Made by a program: the position numbers and the translations under genes. From Polytrichum commune (Eukaryota > Streptophyta > Polytrichopsida > Polytrichales > Polytrichaceae): 64,000 bases of DNA. Positions within the stretch are counted from its first letter, which is position 1; each line of letters starts with the position of its first letter. A model generated the notes under the pieces. It had not been told where the DNA came from. It made no database searches and saw nothing but the letters and a program-made list of their open reading frames with translations. The stretch spans positions 11,718,001-11,782,000 of the forward strand of contig OX485809.1 of the NCBI GenBank assembly GCA_950295325.1, given 5' to 3'. This document shows, piece after piece, positions 54,114 through 64,000 of the stretch.

Positions 54114-55409
54114 TTAGGCCAAATTGGTGCCTTTCAACATCCACAAGTGCTCAATGAGATCACCACGGAGACCAAAATGAGTGTCCGCATTGGTAATGTC
54201 CACGGTACTTGCCATATACTCATCAAAGGACAAACCTCTTTGCATTGGGACATTTCCCTCATGCAACTCACCAATAATATCATCTAGTCCTTCAACACCT
54301 TCTTCGTCATCAATTATCATATTGTACAAGATACAACACGTGAACATGATGTTCGATATCACTTCCATGCTCCAATGCCAGCAAGGGTTGCGAATTATCG
54401 CAAAACGGGCCTGCAACACCCCGAAACATCTCTCAACATCCTTGCGCACGGCCTCTTGTCTTTCCGCAAAATAGCTGCGTTTCTCATCTTGTGGTTGATG
54501 GATGCTTTGCACGAAGCAAGACCACTCGGGATATATACCATCCGTGAGAAGATAATATCGATCATACTGACACCCGTTAACCTCGAATTGCATGTCACGA
54601 GCTTCGCTAGTCAACATGTTGTGGATGAGCGGTGAACGATCCAACACGTTCAAGTCGTTGTTGGAACCGGGTAACCCAAAGAACGCATGCCATATGTGCA
54701 AACCACCATCCGCCACGGCCTCCAATATGATCGACTTCTTCCCATCTTTGTCACCGAAGTCCCCTTGCCAAGCAACCGGGCAATTCTTCCACTCGTAATG
54801 CATACAATCAAGTGAGGCAAACATGCCTGGAAATCCACGATCAGCATTAATTGCCAACTGTTTTTCAAAATCGGCACGAGTAGGTTGTCTCATATGGTAT
54901 GCCTCAAACTCACACCTAATTGCAATGCAAAATCGCTTCATAGATGTCATCGCGGTGGTTTCACTAGTCCTGCAATATTCGTCTGTAGCATCGGCACACA
55001 AACCGTAACACAACATCCTCAAAGCGGAGGTGATCTTCTGATGCGGGGACAACCCCAAAAAACCACATGCATCTTGTTTCTGAACAAAGTAATCGTCTCT
55101 AGCACAAACCCTATCCAATATGGTCAAAAATAATGACCTCCGCATACGGTATCGACGGCGGAAAAAATTTGGGCCATACGTAGGTTCATCTGCAAAATAA
55201 TCAGACATCATGCGGGCATGCATCTCGTGTCTATGCCTGTCAATGTTGGGCGATTTCCCTGGACGTGATCCATGGACAATGCTCGGCATGTGACCACGCG
55301 GTGCACTCAACCCTAATCCAATAATCCAATTAACATTGAAATCATCTTCCTCATCGTCCTCCAAAATAAGCTCCCGAGTCGCAAGAAGGCGTTCCCGCCA
55401 TTGATCCAT
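54114..55409 (-). CDS. PIF/Harbinger DDE transposase
   Basis: 431 residues from ATG 55409 (the frame is open a few codons further up without ATG) to the stop at 54114. It belongs to the plant transposon-protein (DDE_Tnp_4/Plant_tran-type) nucleases. The catalytic triad is visible: D in SLDCMHYEWKNCP (about residue 204), D in LTDGIYPEW (about 287), E in KDVERCFGVLQARF (about 330). An N-terminal helical segment with FRRRYRM-type motif precedes it. No stop or frameshift. Cuts and rejoins element ends during transposition together with the Myb-like partner. Confidence 0.93.
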   Translation of the reverse strand: MDQWRERLLATRELILEDDEEDDFNVNWIIGLGLSAPRGHMPSIVHGSRPGKSPNIDRHRHEMHARMMSDYFADEPTYGPNFFRRRYRMRRSLFLTILDRVCARDDYFVQKQDACGFLGLSPHQKITSALRMLCYGLCADATDEYCRTSETTAMTSMKRFCIAIRCEFEAYHMRQPTRADFEKQLAINADRGFPGMFASLDCMHYEWKNCPVAWQGDFGDKDGKKSIILEAVADGGLHIWHAFFGLPGSNNDLNVLDRSPLIHNMLTSEARDMQFEVNGCQYDRYYLLTDGIYPEWSCFVQSIHQPQDEKRSYFAERQEAVRKDVERCFGVLQARFAIIRNPCWHWSMEVISNIMFTCCILYNMIIDDEEGVEGLDDIIGELHEGNVPMQRGLSFDEYMASTVDITNADTHFGLRGDLIEHLWMLKGTNLA

Positions 55410-56671
55410 AAGATTAACTACAAAATACACATGTCAAACCGAGGAACTCTATTAACTCAAACAACCCTAAACCTCCTTCAAGAGCAGAAAACAAGCCTCG
55501 CAGCTCTGTTTGCAGGCAGTCTGTGGTGGTCTGTGACAGTCGAAAAATCTATGTTTGCTCGCAGCCTCTGATGTGGCTCGTCCAACCTTTATTTGTTTTA
55601 TCTGCGGGAGGAGTGACAAAGCCGCGCCGGGAGGCAGGCAGGCAAGCGGGGGAGTGACGGAGCAGCGCCGGGAGGCAGGCAGCGCGGGAGGCAGGCAGGC
55701 AGGCGGGGGAGTGACGGACTAGCGGCGGGAGGCAGCGAGAGGGAGGGAGCGCCGGGAAGCAGCGCGAGGGCCTCTGGAGAGGTCTGGAGGAAGGGTGGGG
55801 GTCGCCATATTTGGCGAGGCCCTAGAGCCTTGTGGAGCCCTCTACTGGCCCTTTGAAGAGCCGGGTATAGTGAGCATGGGTGCGGATGCTCTAAACTAGA
55901 TGCGTAGGGGTCTCAAAGTGTCACGCCCGCTAACTGCAAATATGAATCCATTCGTCAACATAAGTAACTATTTTAAGTGCAGCTACATTCTGACATTTAG
56001 AGTAGCACATTGGGATACTTTAGATGATAATGTAGTCTTGCATTAGTATGCAATTTTTTAGCGTACTAATGGCAAGTGATATGTGTTTACGTTTTAGTAT
56101 GCAAGAGGAAGTTGTTCTTGAGCATGCTAACGGCAAATGTCATTGTGTACACTTTTGTCAACTTGTAGACCATTGTGTAACATTGGCATGCACCTCATGG
56201 CACTAATTGAACATACTCACGTCAAGATATTGGTAAGCGCACTTGAACGCCGAGTATCATAAAGGTGACTACTGTGGTGATGTTGTTACTCGTCAATGTC
56301 ACCTATCATCCGCCTCAAAATAAGGTAAGTGATACTATTACAGATAGGATAGTAAATAATCGGTGTCCATTATTTATGGTATTTAGTGCCATGTACACTA
56401 CCTACGAAGGGCCCAGACTACTAGATGCCTAGAGGTCTCAAAGTATGACGTCCGCTAATTTCCAACATGGTCCTATTCTTCAACATGAGTAGTTTTCAAA
56501 AGTGAAAATTTATTATGACATATAGCATAGCACAATGGGATACTTGAGTTGATAGATTTGCATTTTAGTATGCAAGGGAAGGATATTATCGAGCATACTA
56601 ATGGCAAGTGTCATTTGTGTACACTTTAGTCAACTTGTAAACCATTGTCTAACATAGGCATATACACTCTA

Positions 56672-57022
56672 AACTCCGCAATATGAACCTCCTTAATGCC
56701 ACTCCTTCTCTTATATTCCGTAGCCTTGGGGAACGGTTGCTCTCAATTTAAATCTCACTCCTTGTTGTCATCTTACCCTCTCACATATTACAAGTTTTGA
56801 CATTGAAATAAACCGCCAAAGAATTCAAATCACATGCTCATATGCATCATGTTGTCATCATTGTAATTATAGTCATTATTGCAATATTGACTTTGTGTTA
56901 TTCCATGATGTCACATGCTACACTAATTCTCTTTTATCACACATCCATGTTAACACTATGGGACTCTTTAAAGTCACGTGCATTTTGGTTGCCACAAGTG
57001 TTATATTATGGAGTTTAAAGTG
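56672..57022. mobile_element. MITE with CACTCTAAACTCC ends
   Basis: The left CACTCTAAACTCCGCAATAT and right ATATTATGGAGTTTAAAGTG are inverted repeats bordered by TA. The neighbouring unit lacks the insert (CATAGG...ACCTTATAGT at about 57898). The interior is the unoccupied counterpart of the 49366-50412 element. Confidence 0.75.
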
Positions 57023-57208
57023 TACCTTCTAATATTATTGAACATACATGTGCCATCATATTAGTAGGCGCACTTGAACACCAAGTTGCATGAGGTGACA
57101 CTGATGGTGAAGTTGTTGATTATTAATGTAACCTAACATATGCCTCAAAATAGGGCAAGTGACACTATTACGTATGTGACACTAAATACCATAAATAACA
57201 TACACTAA

Positions 57209-57558
57209 ATATTGTATTTAGTATCACATGCTATTTTATGTCATTGTGGTAACTTCTCTAATGACACTTCTTATGAATAGGTTTGCAAATATTGTCATCC
57301 CAATTTACTTCTAGTTCATCTACTTTTGGCATATTCTGCATCCTAACATTTGTGTACTGAATTATTGTCATGGATGATTACATGAAAAATCACTTCGTAA
57401 GTGACAGTAATTGCAACATTGTAAATCTATAATGTCCTTTTTTTTACAAGGAATGACAAATAATATTAGGTTTACATTCAGTGTTGATGACACTACATGG
57501 GTGGTCTACAATTTGTATTGAGCAAGACATGTAAATCTGGTTACATTAAATACAATAT
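57209..57558 (+). mobile_element. MITE of the TTTAGTGTCA family (second copy)
   Basis: Ends ATATTGTATTTAGTATCAC and (reverse complement) ATATTGTATTTAATGTAAC. The interior aligns in reverse complement with 41988-42345. Confidence 0.75.
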
Positions 57559-58100
57559 TTAGTGTCACATACACTATTTGCAAAGGCCTAAACTAGATGC
57601 CTAGATGTCTCAAAGTGCCATGCCCACTAATAGTCAATATGATCTTATTCAATGACATAAGTAACATTTTTGTGACTAAAAAGTTATTTGTAATTTGACA
57701 TGTAGCATAGCACATTGGGATAATCGAGATGACACTTTTTGAGTTTTTAGTTGCAAGGAGAAGATATTATCGAGTATATTGACGGCACGTGTCATGTGTT
57801 TATATTTTAGCATGCAAGGAGAAGATTTTCTTAAGCATATTAATGTCAAGTGTCAATTTTGTACACTTTTAGTCAACTTGTAGATTGTTGTGTAACATAG
57901 GATGCACCTTATAGTACTTTTGGACATACTCATGCCAAAATACTACTAGCACACTCGAGCACTAAGTGTCAAGAGGTGACACTAATGGTGAAGTTGTTGG
58001 TCATTAGATTAACCTATAATACACCTCAAAATAAGGCAAGTGACACTATAGACCATAAACTTTGAATAATAAGTGACACTAAAGACCATAAATGATGTAG

Positions 58101-59029
58101 AGGAGGATTTGGTAGGGAATGGGGGAGGGAAATACCGCATGCGACATAAAGCCTTGAAATAGTATGTACTCCAGAGGTTATTTCTTTTAATTTATTTGAC
58201 ATTGGAAGGGAATTGAAAGTAGTTTGAAAGACTTTGAATTAGTTTAGTCCTTGTCATTTGAGATGAATCAATTGTACACCTATAGGTGGTTAAGTTTCTA
58301 TGTTGGATTGATGAGAGGTACACTCGGAAGTGATATTACCCTCTCTCTCTAGTTGGTCATAGTGGGAGAAAAGTGGTATTTAAAGGAAAGGTTCCAAACT
58401 ACATATTTGTTAAATTGACATGCCGAATCTTGATCTTTCATAGATTTGTTGTGCCAGTTTCACAAACAGTGGTGGGTGAACCAAAGGGAATCATTTTGTG
58501 TAAGGTACATGGTCATATTGTGGGCCTAGGTTTCGCAACATCTATGTATTCTCATCTCAAAGTCCAAGGCAACAAACTTTCATCATTGTGAAACATAGTC
58601 TATTTATTTAGTTCTAAGAATATCACTTGTTGTAAGAAGGCCCTTTGTCTAAGGGCTCTTATTTTATTCTAACTAGAATCCGGATTAATAGGTTATTGAC
58701 TTTGTATCTGTATGTTTAGCTATTCACATGCCTCAAGTCCTAATAAGGGCGGCCATGAGCACTTTTGGTCCCACCCACCTACACAAGGGACTTCATAAAA
58801 GGAATTTGTGACACTTTCCTCTTCCTCTTTAATAAAACTTTTCAAACTAACTAAAACTACAACCCTAATTTAAAAGACCCAATTGGCCCAATTTGAATTT
58901 AATTTATTTTTTTGGTCTTTTCCTCACTTCTTAGGGTTTCATTCAGTGAGCTTATGCAAACATGATGCATCATAGCTGATTAAATGTATAAAAGCACCTT
59001 ACTTCTTCACATTCTTCACAAAATCAAGT
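58101..59029. other. No gene recognised
   Basis: AT-rich sequence. A 72-codon frame at 58373-58591 shows no known domain. No repeat structure identified. Confidence 0.4.
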
Positions 59030-59505
59030 TTTATGTCACCTCGAAGAGCAATTAGCGCTTCCACATTGGACTTCCAATTCTTCAAAACTTCACATTCTCC
59101 ATCATCTTCATTCTCCTCTTTTGTTGTTGTTTTCTTGGATGTTGTTGCTTTTGGTGCAACCTTCGTGCGTGGAGCTTGTTTTCATTTTTTTGTAGGGCCT
59201 AGGTGAACAATCCATTCATCTGCATCGCCATCAAGGTTTCTATGACTACGGGCTTTGGACAAAGAAATTTTTTTTGCATTGTAGTTTTCAACAACCTTGT
59301 AGGTTCAGTGCTCACATTTAGTTGAACATGAGTGTTTGTGAATAAAAAAAGCAAGTTTGATCCTCTTGCTATAATAAGGCAGAAATGATTGAAATGCGTG
59401 AGATCCTGCACTAGGCACTGACACCTCTCTCTCTTGCAAATATGGAGTCCCATCAACGATCCTTGGAGCATATTGTGACGAGCTATCCATCCTACAAACA
59501 AGCAA
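59030..59505 (-). pseudogene. Decayed coding remnant, family unknown
   Basis: One minus-strand frame reads as protein-like from an ATG near 59490 (MDSSSQYAPR) to TAA near 59017. It has TGA stops at 59305 and about 59187, both explainable as CGA to TGA. The C-terminal part is Lys/Thr/Glu-rich and helical (KTTTKEENEDD, then LKNWKSNVEALIALRGDIK). I do not recognise the family. A frame in another register at 59199-59537 is probably a shadow. Confidence 0.45.
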
Positions 59506-60335
59506 TCACAGAAGGAGAAAGCAAAAAGGAAAAACAAGGAGAAGCCAAGAGTGCAAAGGGAAAGATGTGGAGTTAGAATTCATTTAATCCAATGGTGGAG
59601 ACCAAGTGAAAAAAAATGTATATTTCATTTGGGAAGTCGTGGGCCCCAGGGACATTTGTTGGCCTTATAAACCCACGAGGGTTGCTTTTCGGCCTTGGGG
59701 GTCCTCTTAGGACGACCGTTTCTATAAGATTATAGTAGTTCATTCAATTGGATGTTGTTGGCCTTGACTCGTAGCCGAAAGCTCGTGGGGTTGGCCTTCA
59801 TCTCTAAACCACCAAGATGGCTTCATTCCCCTCGGCCCTTTGGGAGGATTTTGGGCATAATTAGTCCAAGAGCCGATCTTTAAGATTTTCTTTAGTACTT
59901 TGGGGTATCCTCCACCGATTCCTCTAAAACGACTGGGAATTGTCATGCCGTCACCATGAACTTCAACCGAATGTTCTTCTTTCTTAAAACCAAACGACCC
60001 GGTTCATATGTCGCCATTGGTCAAGTCTCCACGTTCATTGGCCTCGCCTCCAAGTGTATCAAAGTGGGTCTAAAAGCCCTTCTTCAAGTAGCTAGACGAG
60101 TGGTGGAATAGTAGTAGGCCTATGGATTTGGCCGGGGATTCGTGGCACTCAAGTAAAATCATCCGTAGAAGCTCATTCATCTTATTGAATGAGATCAACC
60201 ACTTTAGAATGACCCTTATGGTGTCAGCTCCTTGTCTCAAGGTGACTAAACTTTTGTGTCTAAAACCATCTCAACCTAATTAAAAGGGTGTTGATAAATA
60301 CAAAGTTTTGTGCACCTAAAATTGAGTGCCTAGTG
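59506..60335. other. No gene seen
   Basis: Only short frames in several registers and no repeat structure. Possibly decayed retroelement sequence. Confidence 0.4.
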
Positions 60336-60456
60336 TAGAGCAAGTGGATGAATCATGGGTTGGCAACCCATCACTATTAGTTGGGATATTTTTAAGAGCA
60401 AGTGGGTGCATCATGGGTTGCCAACCCATCACTACTCATGCGGTTATTTTTAAGAG
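60336..60456. repeat. ~62-bp tandem pair with internal palindrome
   Basis: GAGCAAGTGGATGAATCATG and GAGCAAGTGGGTGCATCATG start two units, each containing GGGTTGGCAACCC or GGGTTGCCAACCC, a short dyad. Confidence 0.8.
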
Positions 60457-60880
60457 ATTAGCATGTCATTTTATTAAGCCATTTAAGGCTCCTTGCCCCC
60501 TCATCCTCTCATCTTTGTGTGAGCGGCTCTTCCCCCAACCTCCCGGGTTCTTCTCCCCCCTCTTCATTATTTCTCTTACACTCACTTTTGTCATACTCTC
60601 ACATTCTCTCTCACATCACTCACCTTGCATTCATTTTGGCAATGTATTGTTTAGTGTATCATAGCTTAGCAATTGCAAAGTTGAAATGTAGGGAGAAAAT
60701 GTTAGCACTCAACTTTTTTGAAATCTTGCAACTTGTATTTTGATCTATGAAATCATTTTTCTTCTTGTATATATAATGTTGTGCATTTGCTTAGACTAGG
60801 TGCTCAATGTATTAGACCTTGGCCTTGGAATTGTTGTAGTGCTAAATGGATGTAGTAATTTCTCATGCTATCTATCTTCT
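60457..60880. other. No gene seen
   Basis: C/T-rich stretch followed by AT-rich sequence. The short frame at 60326-60664 is not supported by similarity. Confidence 0.4.
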
Positions 60881-61735
60881 TCTGCTTACAAATCTGTAGA
60901 TTACAAATCTAGTGATTAGATTTAGATTACTAGATTACAGATTAGTAATTTATGCTAGATTAGTAATTTATACTAGATTACAGATTAGTAATTACAGATT
61001 ATCTATCTTCTGCTTACAAATCTGTAGATTACAAATCTAGTGATTAGATTTAGATTACTAGATTACAGATTAGTAATTTACAGATTTCAGATTACTAGAT
61101 TACTGATTACAGATTTACAGATTACAGATTTACAGATTTAGATAACTTATCTGTTACTATAACTTATCTGTTACAGATTAGTCACTTAATCAGATTACAG
61201 ATTTAGATTTACTAGATTTAGATTTAATCTATAATCTAAATCTAATCACTAGATTTAGATAACTCTAGATACAGATTAGTAAATTAGATTACTCTAGATA
61301 CAGATATCTAAATTAGATAACTCTAGATACAGATATCTAGAGTAATCTGTAATCTGTAATTTGTAATTTGTAGATCTGTAATTAGTAATTAGTAATCTAT
61401 AATCTAGATACAGATTTAGATAACTCTAGATACAGATAGTTATCTAATTTACAATAAATTACAGATTACAGATTACTAATCTATATCTAAGTTATCTAAT
61501 TTACAGATTAGTAATCTAAATCTAATCTGTAATTTAAATCTGTAATCTGTAATCTAAATCTAATCACTAGATTATAATCTAAATCTAGTAATCTAGTAAT
61601 CTGTAATGTGATTAAGTGACTAATCTGTAACAGATAAGTTACAGTAACAGATTAAGTTCATCTGTAACTAATCTGTAATCTTACAGATTAGGTTCATCTG
61701 TAACTAATCTGTAAGGTTCATCTATAACTAATCTG
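60881..61735. repeat. Mirrored low-complexity array of AGATTACAGATT words
   Basis: The first half (to about 61250) is built from AGATTACAGATT, TAGATTTAGATT and ATTAGTAATTTA words. The second half carries their reverse complements (AATCTGTAATCT, AAATCTAATC). An ordered mirror pair is clear: ACTTATCTGTTACAGATTAG and the following CACTTAATCAGATTA (about 61165-61200) against TGATTAAGTGACTAATCTGT and AACAGATAAGTTAC (about 61600-61645). The centre uses CTCTAGATACAGAT units. It could fold into a very long imperfect hairpin. Confidence 0.85.
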
Positions 61736-61944
61736 GTTCTTATAAGGTTATTGAAGGTAAAGGTTTCGTGAAAATTTACTTGGAAAACGAGTTGATTATT
61801 CAAGTTGATCTGTTATTGTAGTTGGCCCTTCATTACAATTACAACAATCTGGATTACCTAAAGAAATGGCAGTAGAACTTTTATAGCTTTTGTTATTCGA
61901 GGATTAATTGGACAAAATTTGGCCCCTAATCTAATATCAACTAA

Positions 61945-62140
61945 GTATGATATTTAGTGTCATAGTATTTATGTTACTATAGCAATATTTTGGATGATAT
62001 CACTTTATGAATAAGTAAACAAATGTTATCATGGATGATGGATGAAATCATATCTTCTCATAATTTGTGATGAAATAGTGTTATGGATGATTGAAATTTG
62101 GATGAAAAGTCATTTGATAAAATACAGTTTACAACAAGTA
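61945..62140 (+). mobile_element. Partial MITE of the TTTAGTGTCA family (third copy)
   Basis: Starts TATGATATTTAGTGTCATAG and continues with GTTATCATGGATGATGGATG and GATGAAAAGTCATTTGATAA, in the order of the reverse complement of 41988-42345. The distal half is missing. Confidence 0.7.
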
Positions 62141-62222
62141 ACAACAAATGTTGGGCTCACTAGCGGTTAGTTTATTCATTTATTGACTCGATGTGATTTT
62201 TTGGGGATTTTGGTACAGAATT

Positions 62223-63512
62223 ATGGCAAATATTCCAACTATTGTCACTCCACTAACCACAGAAATTCGGATGGCTCTTAACATTAAACCGCTTCCCCCA
62301 ACAATAGTGGACATTGCCCTTTCGGAATGTACTATTGCAACCCATTCACAAGGTAGCAAAGATGGTTTTTTTGCATTTTTTCTTTTACAATACCCTACCC
62401 CGTTAATTGTTTGTAATAATCCATAAAATTAAAAACTAACAATACCTTATCTTATTTGATTTTTGTAGATGTTCCACCCATCCATTTGGGATTGGCTTCA
62501 CCATCATCTCTTCTTGAGGCAACGGGAGAGAATAATGCAATGGATGATGAAGAACAAACAAATTACATCCCAATGGATGAAGATGAAGTTTCCAAAGGTT
62601 TACCGCATCTACGGGAAAGTGAGCTCCCTGTCGACGGGGTTGCTCAATTGGATGTACATTGGGCTATTCGAGGAGAAGGCGCTAGGAAGAAGTTTCACTG
62701 TTTTTGGGTGGAATGCAAAAGAAATTATGTAAGTAAACAAAAACTAAAAAAACATTTAATTAATGATCATTATTTTCTTGATGTTGAAGGGGGTGGTAAA
62801 GGAGGATGACCACGAATGCCGGGGCCCACGAGGACGCGTTCAACCACGGTGAAGGAGAATTGCATGAATAATCTTCGGGTTTTATCCAATCCGGTTGCCC
62901 GGCTAAAACGTCAAGACGCGAAGGCCAAATCTAGATGGGCCATCGCCGCCGAACGACAATGGGAGAATATGCTTCGAGATGCAACTGAGAATCTGTTGCC
63001 AGATGAATTGTCCCCCCTCGCCATGTTTTTCATCCGGTCAGTCAAAACTAATTTTGACTTTGCCACGTGGGGTGATGCTCTTTTTGATCCTGCCACATAG
63101 ACGGCCTTTAAGCGAAGCAAATCCATTCGGAACCGGATTGTGAGATCAAGATTGCCATACATGTCTACGCTTGCACCCGCGTTTTCCCGGGAACGATATG
63201 AATTGAAGGAATCCGCAAACATTCGTGAACTCGCTTTTCGTGAGCTCGCGGAATATAACACCGTAGCGCATGTTTTTTGGAAATTTTGAGGCATTTCTTG
63301 AGCATTATGTTAAATTAAGAGCCCATCTTTGCGCATCTTCTTCGAGCATTCGCGCCCTCAAAGCGGAACGGGCCGCGGCATTGGCTTGTGAAACGCTATC
63401 CCGAGCAAGCGACGATGACATTGATTGGAGAGCGTCAAGTCCCGAAAATAGTGACGAAGCTAACTCGGTGGACGACGAAGAAGAAGAAGAAGAAGTAACA
63501 TTAGGAAACTAG
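62223..63512 (+). pseudogene. C2H2-finger gene remnant, two exons, three lesions
   Basis: Exon 1 is 62223-62352 and exon 2 starts at 62469 after a 116-nt GT-AG intron; the junction keeps frame (HSQ then DVPP). The product would be an acidic N-terminus, one C2H2-like finger (CFWVEC with H-LINDH spacing, about 62697-62775), a basic Arg/Lys region, a helical segment and an acidic tail of Glu residues ending at TAG 63512. It is broken by TGA at 62807, TAG at 63098 and a one-base shift in a T6 run near 63271-63277. Both stops are one C-to-T change from CGA and CAG. Family not recognised; it could be a transposon accessory protein. Confidence 0.6.
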
Positions 63513-63599
63513 GATTTGTAGTATTTTCGAGCATATATGTATTGTTTTAAAATATAAATAAATATTCATTTTTTATTATTATGTTCCATATAATATATA

Positions 63600-64000
63600 A
63601 AATATAACATAACAATACCTTATCCATCATTATTATCATTTTGTATTTCTGAAGATAAACATATGGATAAGGTATCGATAATAAATATCGTATGGTTGAA
63701 GTTTCTAAGATAGGGTATAGTCAGCAATTATTCAATTTCTGAGTATACCCTATCCTTGTTTTTCATATTTTCTTTAAAATGTAACATAACGATACCTTAT
63801 CCATAATTATGATCATTTTGCATTTTTAAAGATAAGTATATGGATGAGGTATCGTTATGTTATAAATATCATATGGTTGAGGTTTTAAAAATAGGGTATA
63901 GTCAGTAACTATTCAATTTCTGAGTATACCCTATCATTGTTTTTCATATTTTTTCTTTAAAATGTAACATAACGATATCTTATCCATAATTATGATCATT
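63600..64000. repeat. ~180-bp tandem repeat with internal dyads, cut by window end
   Basis: TAACATAACGATACCTTATC or a close variant starts at about 63604, 63782 and 63964. Each unit has GATACCTTATCCAT mirrored by ATGGATAAGGTATC and AGGGTATAGTCAG mirrored by CTGAGTATACCCT, so each can form two hairpins. Confidence 0.85.

Larger units (their letters stand above)
51070..55891. mobile_element. Structurally complete PIF/Harbinger transposon, 4822 bp
   Basis: Inverted repeats of 32 bp with one mismatch (51070-51101 and 55860-55891, starting GAGCATCCGCACCCATGCTC) are flanked by TAA at 51067-51069 and 55892-55894. The 3-bp TAA/TTA duplication and the two convergent genes (Myb-like plus strand, DDE transposase minus strand) define the superfamily. 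The related unoccupied site at 57580-57600 (CAAAGGCCTAAACTAGATGC) reads straight across the insertion point. Both frames are intact, so the copy may be autonomous. Confidence 0.95.
55895..58100. repeat. Tandem array of ~500-bp units with nested MITEs
   Basis: Units start with GGCCTAAACTAGATGCCTAG or a variant at about 55887 (with its left part at 51062), 56407 and 57585. Each continues through TCTCAAAGT, GTATGCAAG, CACTTTTGTCAACTTGTAGA, AACATAGG and CTCAAAATAAGGCAAGTGAC. Unit length is about 480-515 bp after removing the nested elements at 56672-57022 and 57209-57558. No coding frame. Confidence 0.75.

Noticed and set aside
54181-54474. Plus-strand gene opposite the Harbinger transposase
   Set aside because: Shadow of the transposase frame, which has a full DDE triad.
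59199-59537. 112-codon minus-strand protein
   Set aside because: A different frame of the remnant at 59030-59505; the other frame is more protein-like along its length.
60881-61735. CRISPR array or telomeric repeat
   Set aside because: No regular repeat/spacer structure and no TTTAGGG units; it is a mirrored word array in a eukaryotic genome.

Overview
This window is nuclear DNA from a green-lineage (plant) genome, most likely a land plant with a repeat-rich genome. The evidence is one intron-bearing plant gene of the CIP111/AFG2 AAA-ATPase family with GT-AG introns and a telo-box promoter, surrounded by plant-type transposable elements (PIF/Harbinger, hAT-type, Ty1-copia, LINE, SINE-like, several MITE families). 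I cannot name the species.

Layout. 1-11.7 kb: decayed LINE fragments (1-830, 4.2-5.0 kb, probably 5.7-6.4 kb), a 228-bp tandem duplication, microsatellites and AT-rich sequence with no gene I recognise. 11.68-29.24 kb: one very large non-LTR retrotransposon on the minus strand, interrupted by a 2.47-kb LTR-like insertion (21.82-24.29 kb) and a 1.21-kb hAT-type insertion (24.98-26.19 kb). Taking these out in silico leaves about 13.9 kb. It has a very long ORF1 and an ORF2 with two 2A-like NPGP motifs, an APE endonuclease, reverse transcriptase, RNase H, and a C-terminal CCHC/RHN/KPD region that looks like the restriction-like endonuclease of R2-type elements. Both endonuclease types in one ORF is the hallmark of the rare Dualen/RandI group. 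The copy is dead (in-frame stops, frameshifts, insertions), but the catalytic motifs I can see are intact.

30.2-41.3 kb: an apparently intact 11-exon gene (plus strand, 1024 codons of protein) for a double-AAA ATPase of the CIP111/AFG2 (Drg1/SPATA5) family, with MITEs in several introns. 41.3-44.8 kb: noncoding, one MITE. 44.8-47.7 kb: decayed Ty1-copia element (minus), with a 184-bp tandem duplication and a SINE-like insertion in gag. 47.7-51.0 kb: tandem repeats and a MITE carrying a second hAT-type insertion.

51.07-55.89 kb: a structurally complete PIF/Harbinger transposon (TIRs, TAA target duplication, Myb/trihelix-like protein and DDE transposase in convergent orientation). It sits in a roughly 500-bp tandem repeat array that runs to about 58.1 kb and carries two MITEs. 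59.0-63.5 kb: two decayed coding remnants (one with a C2H2 finger), a 0.85-kb mirrored low-complexity array and a partial MITE. 63.6-64.0 kb: start of a ~180-bp tandem array, cut by the window edge.

The elements date one another. The hAT and LTR-like elements entered the LINE ORF1, and related unoccupied repeats inside the window act as empty sites for the Harbinger element and for the second hAT element.
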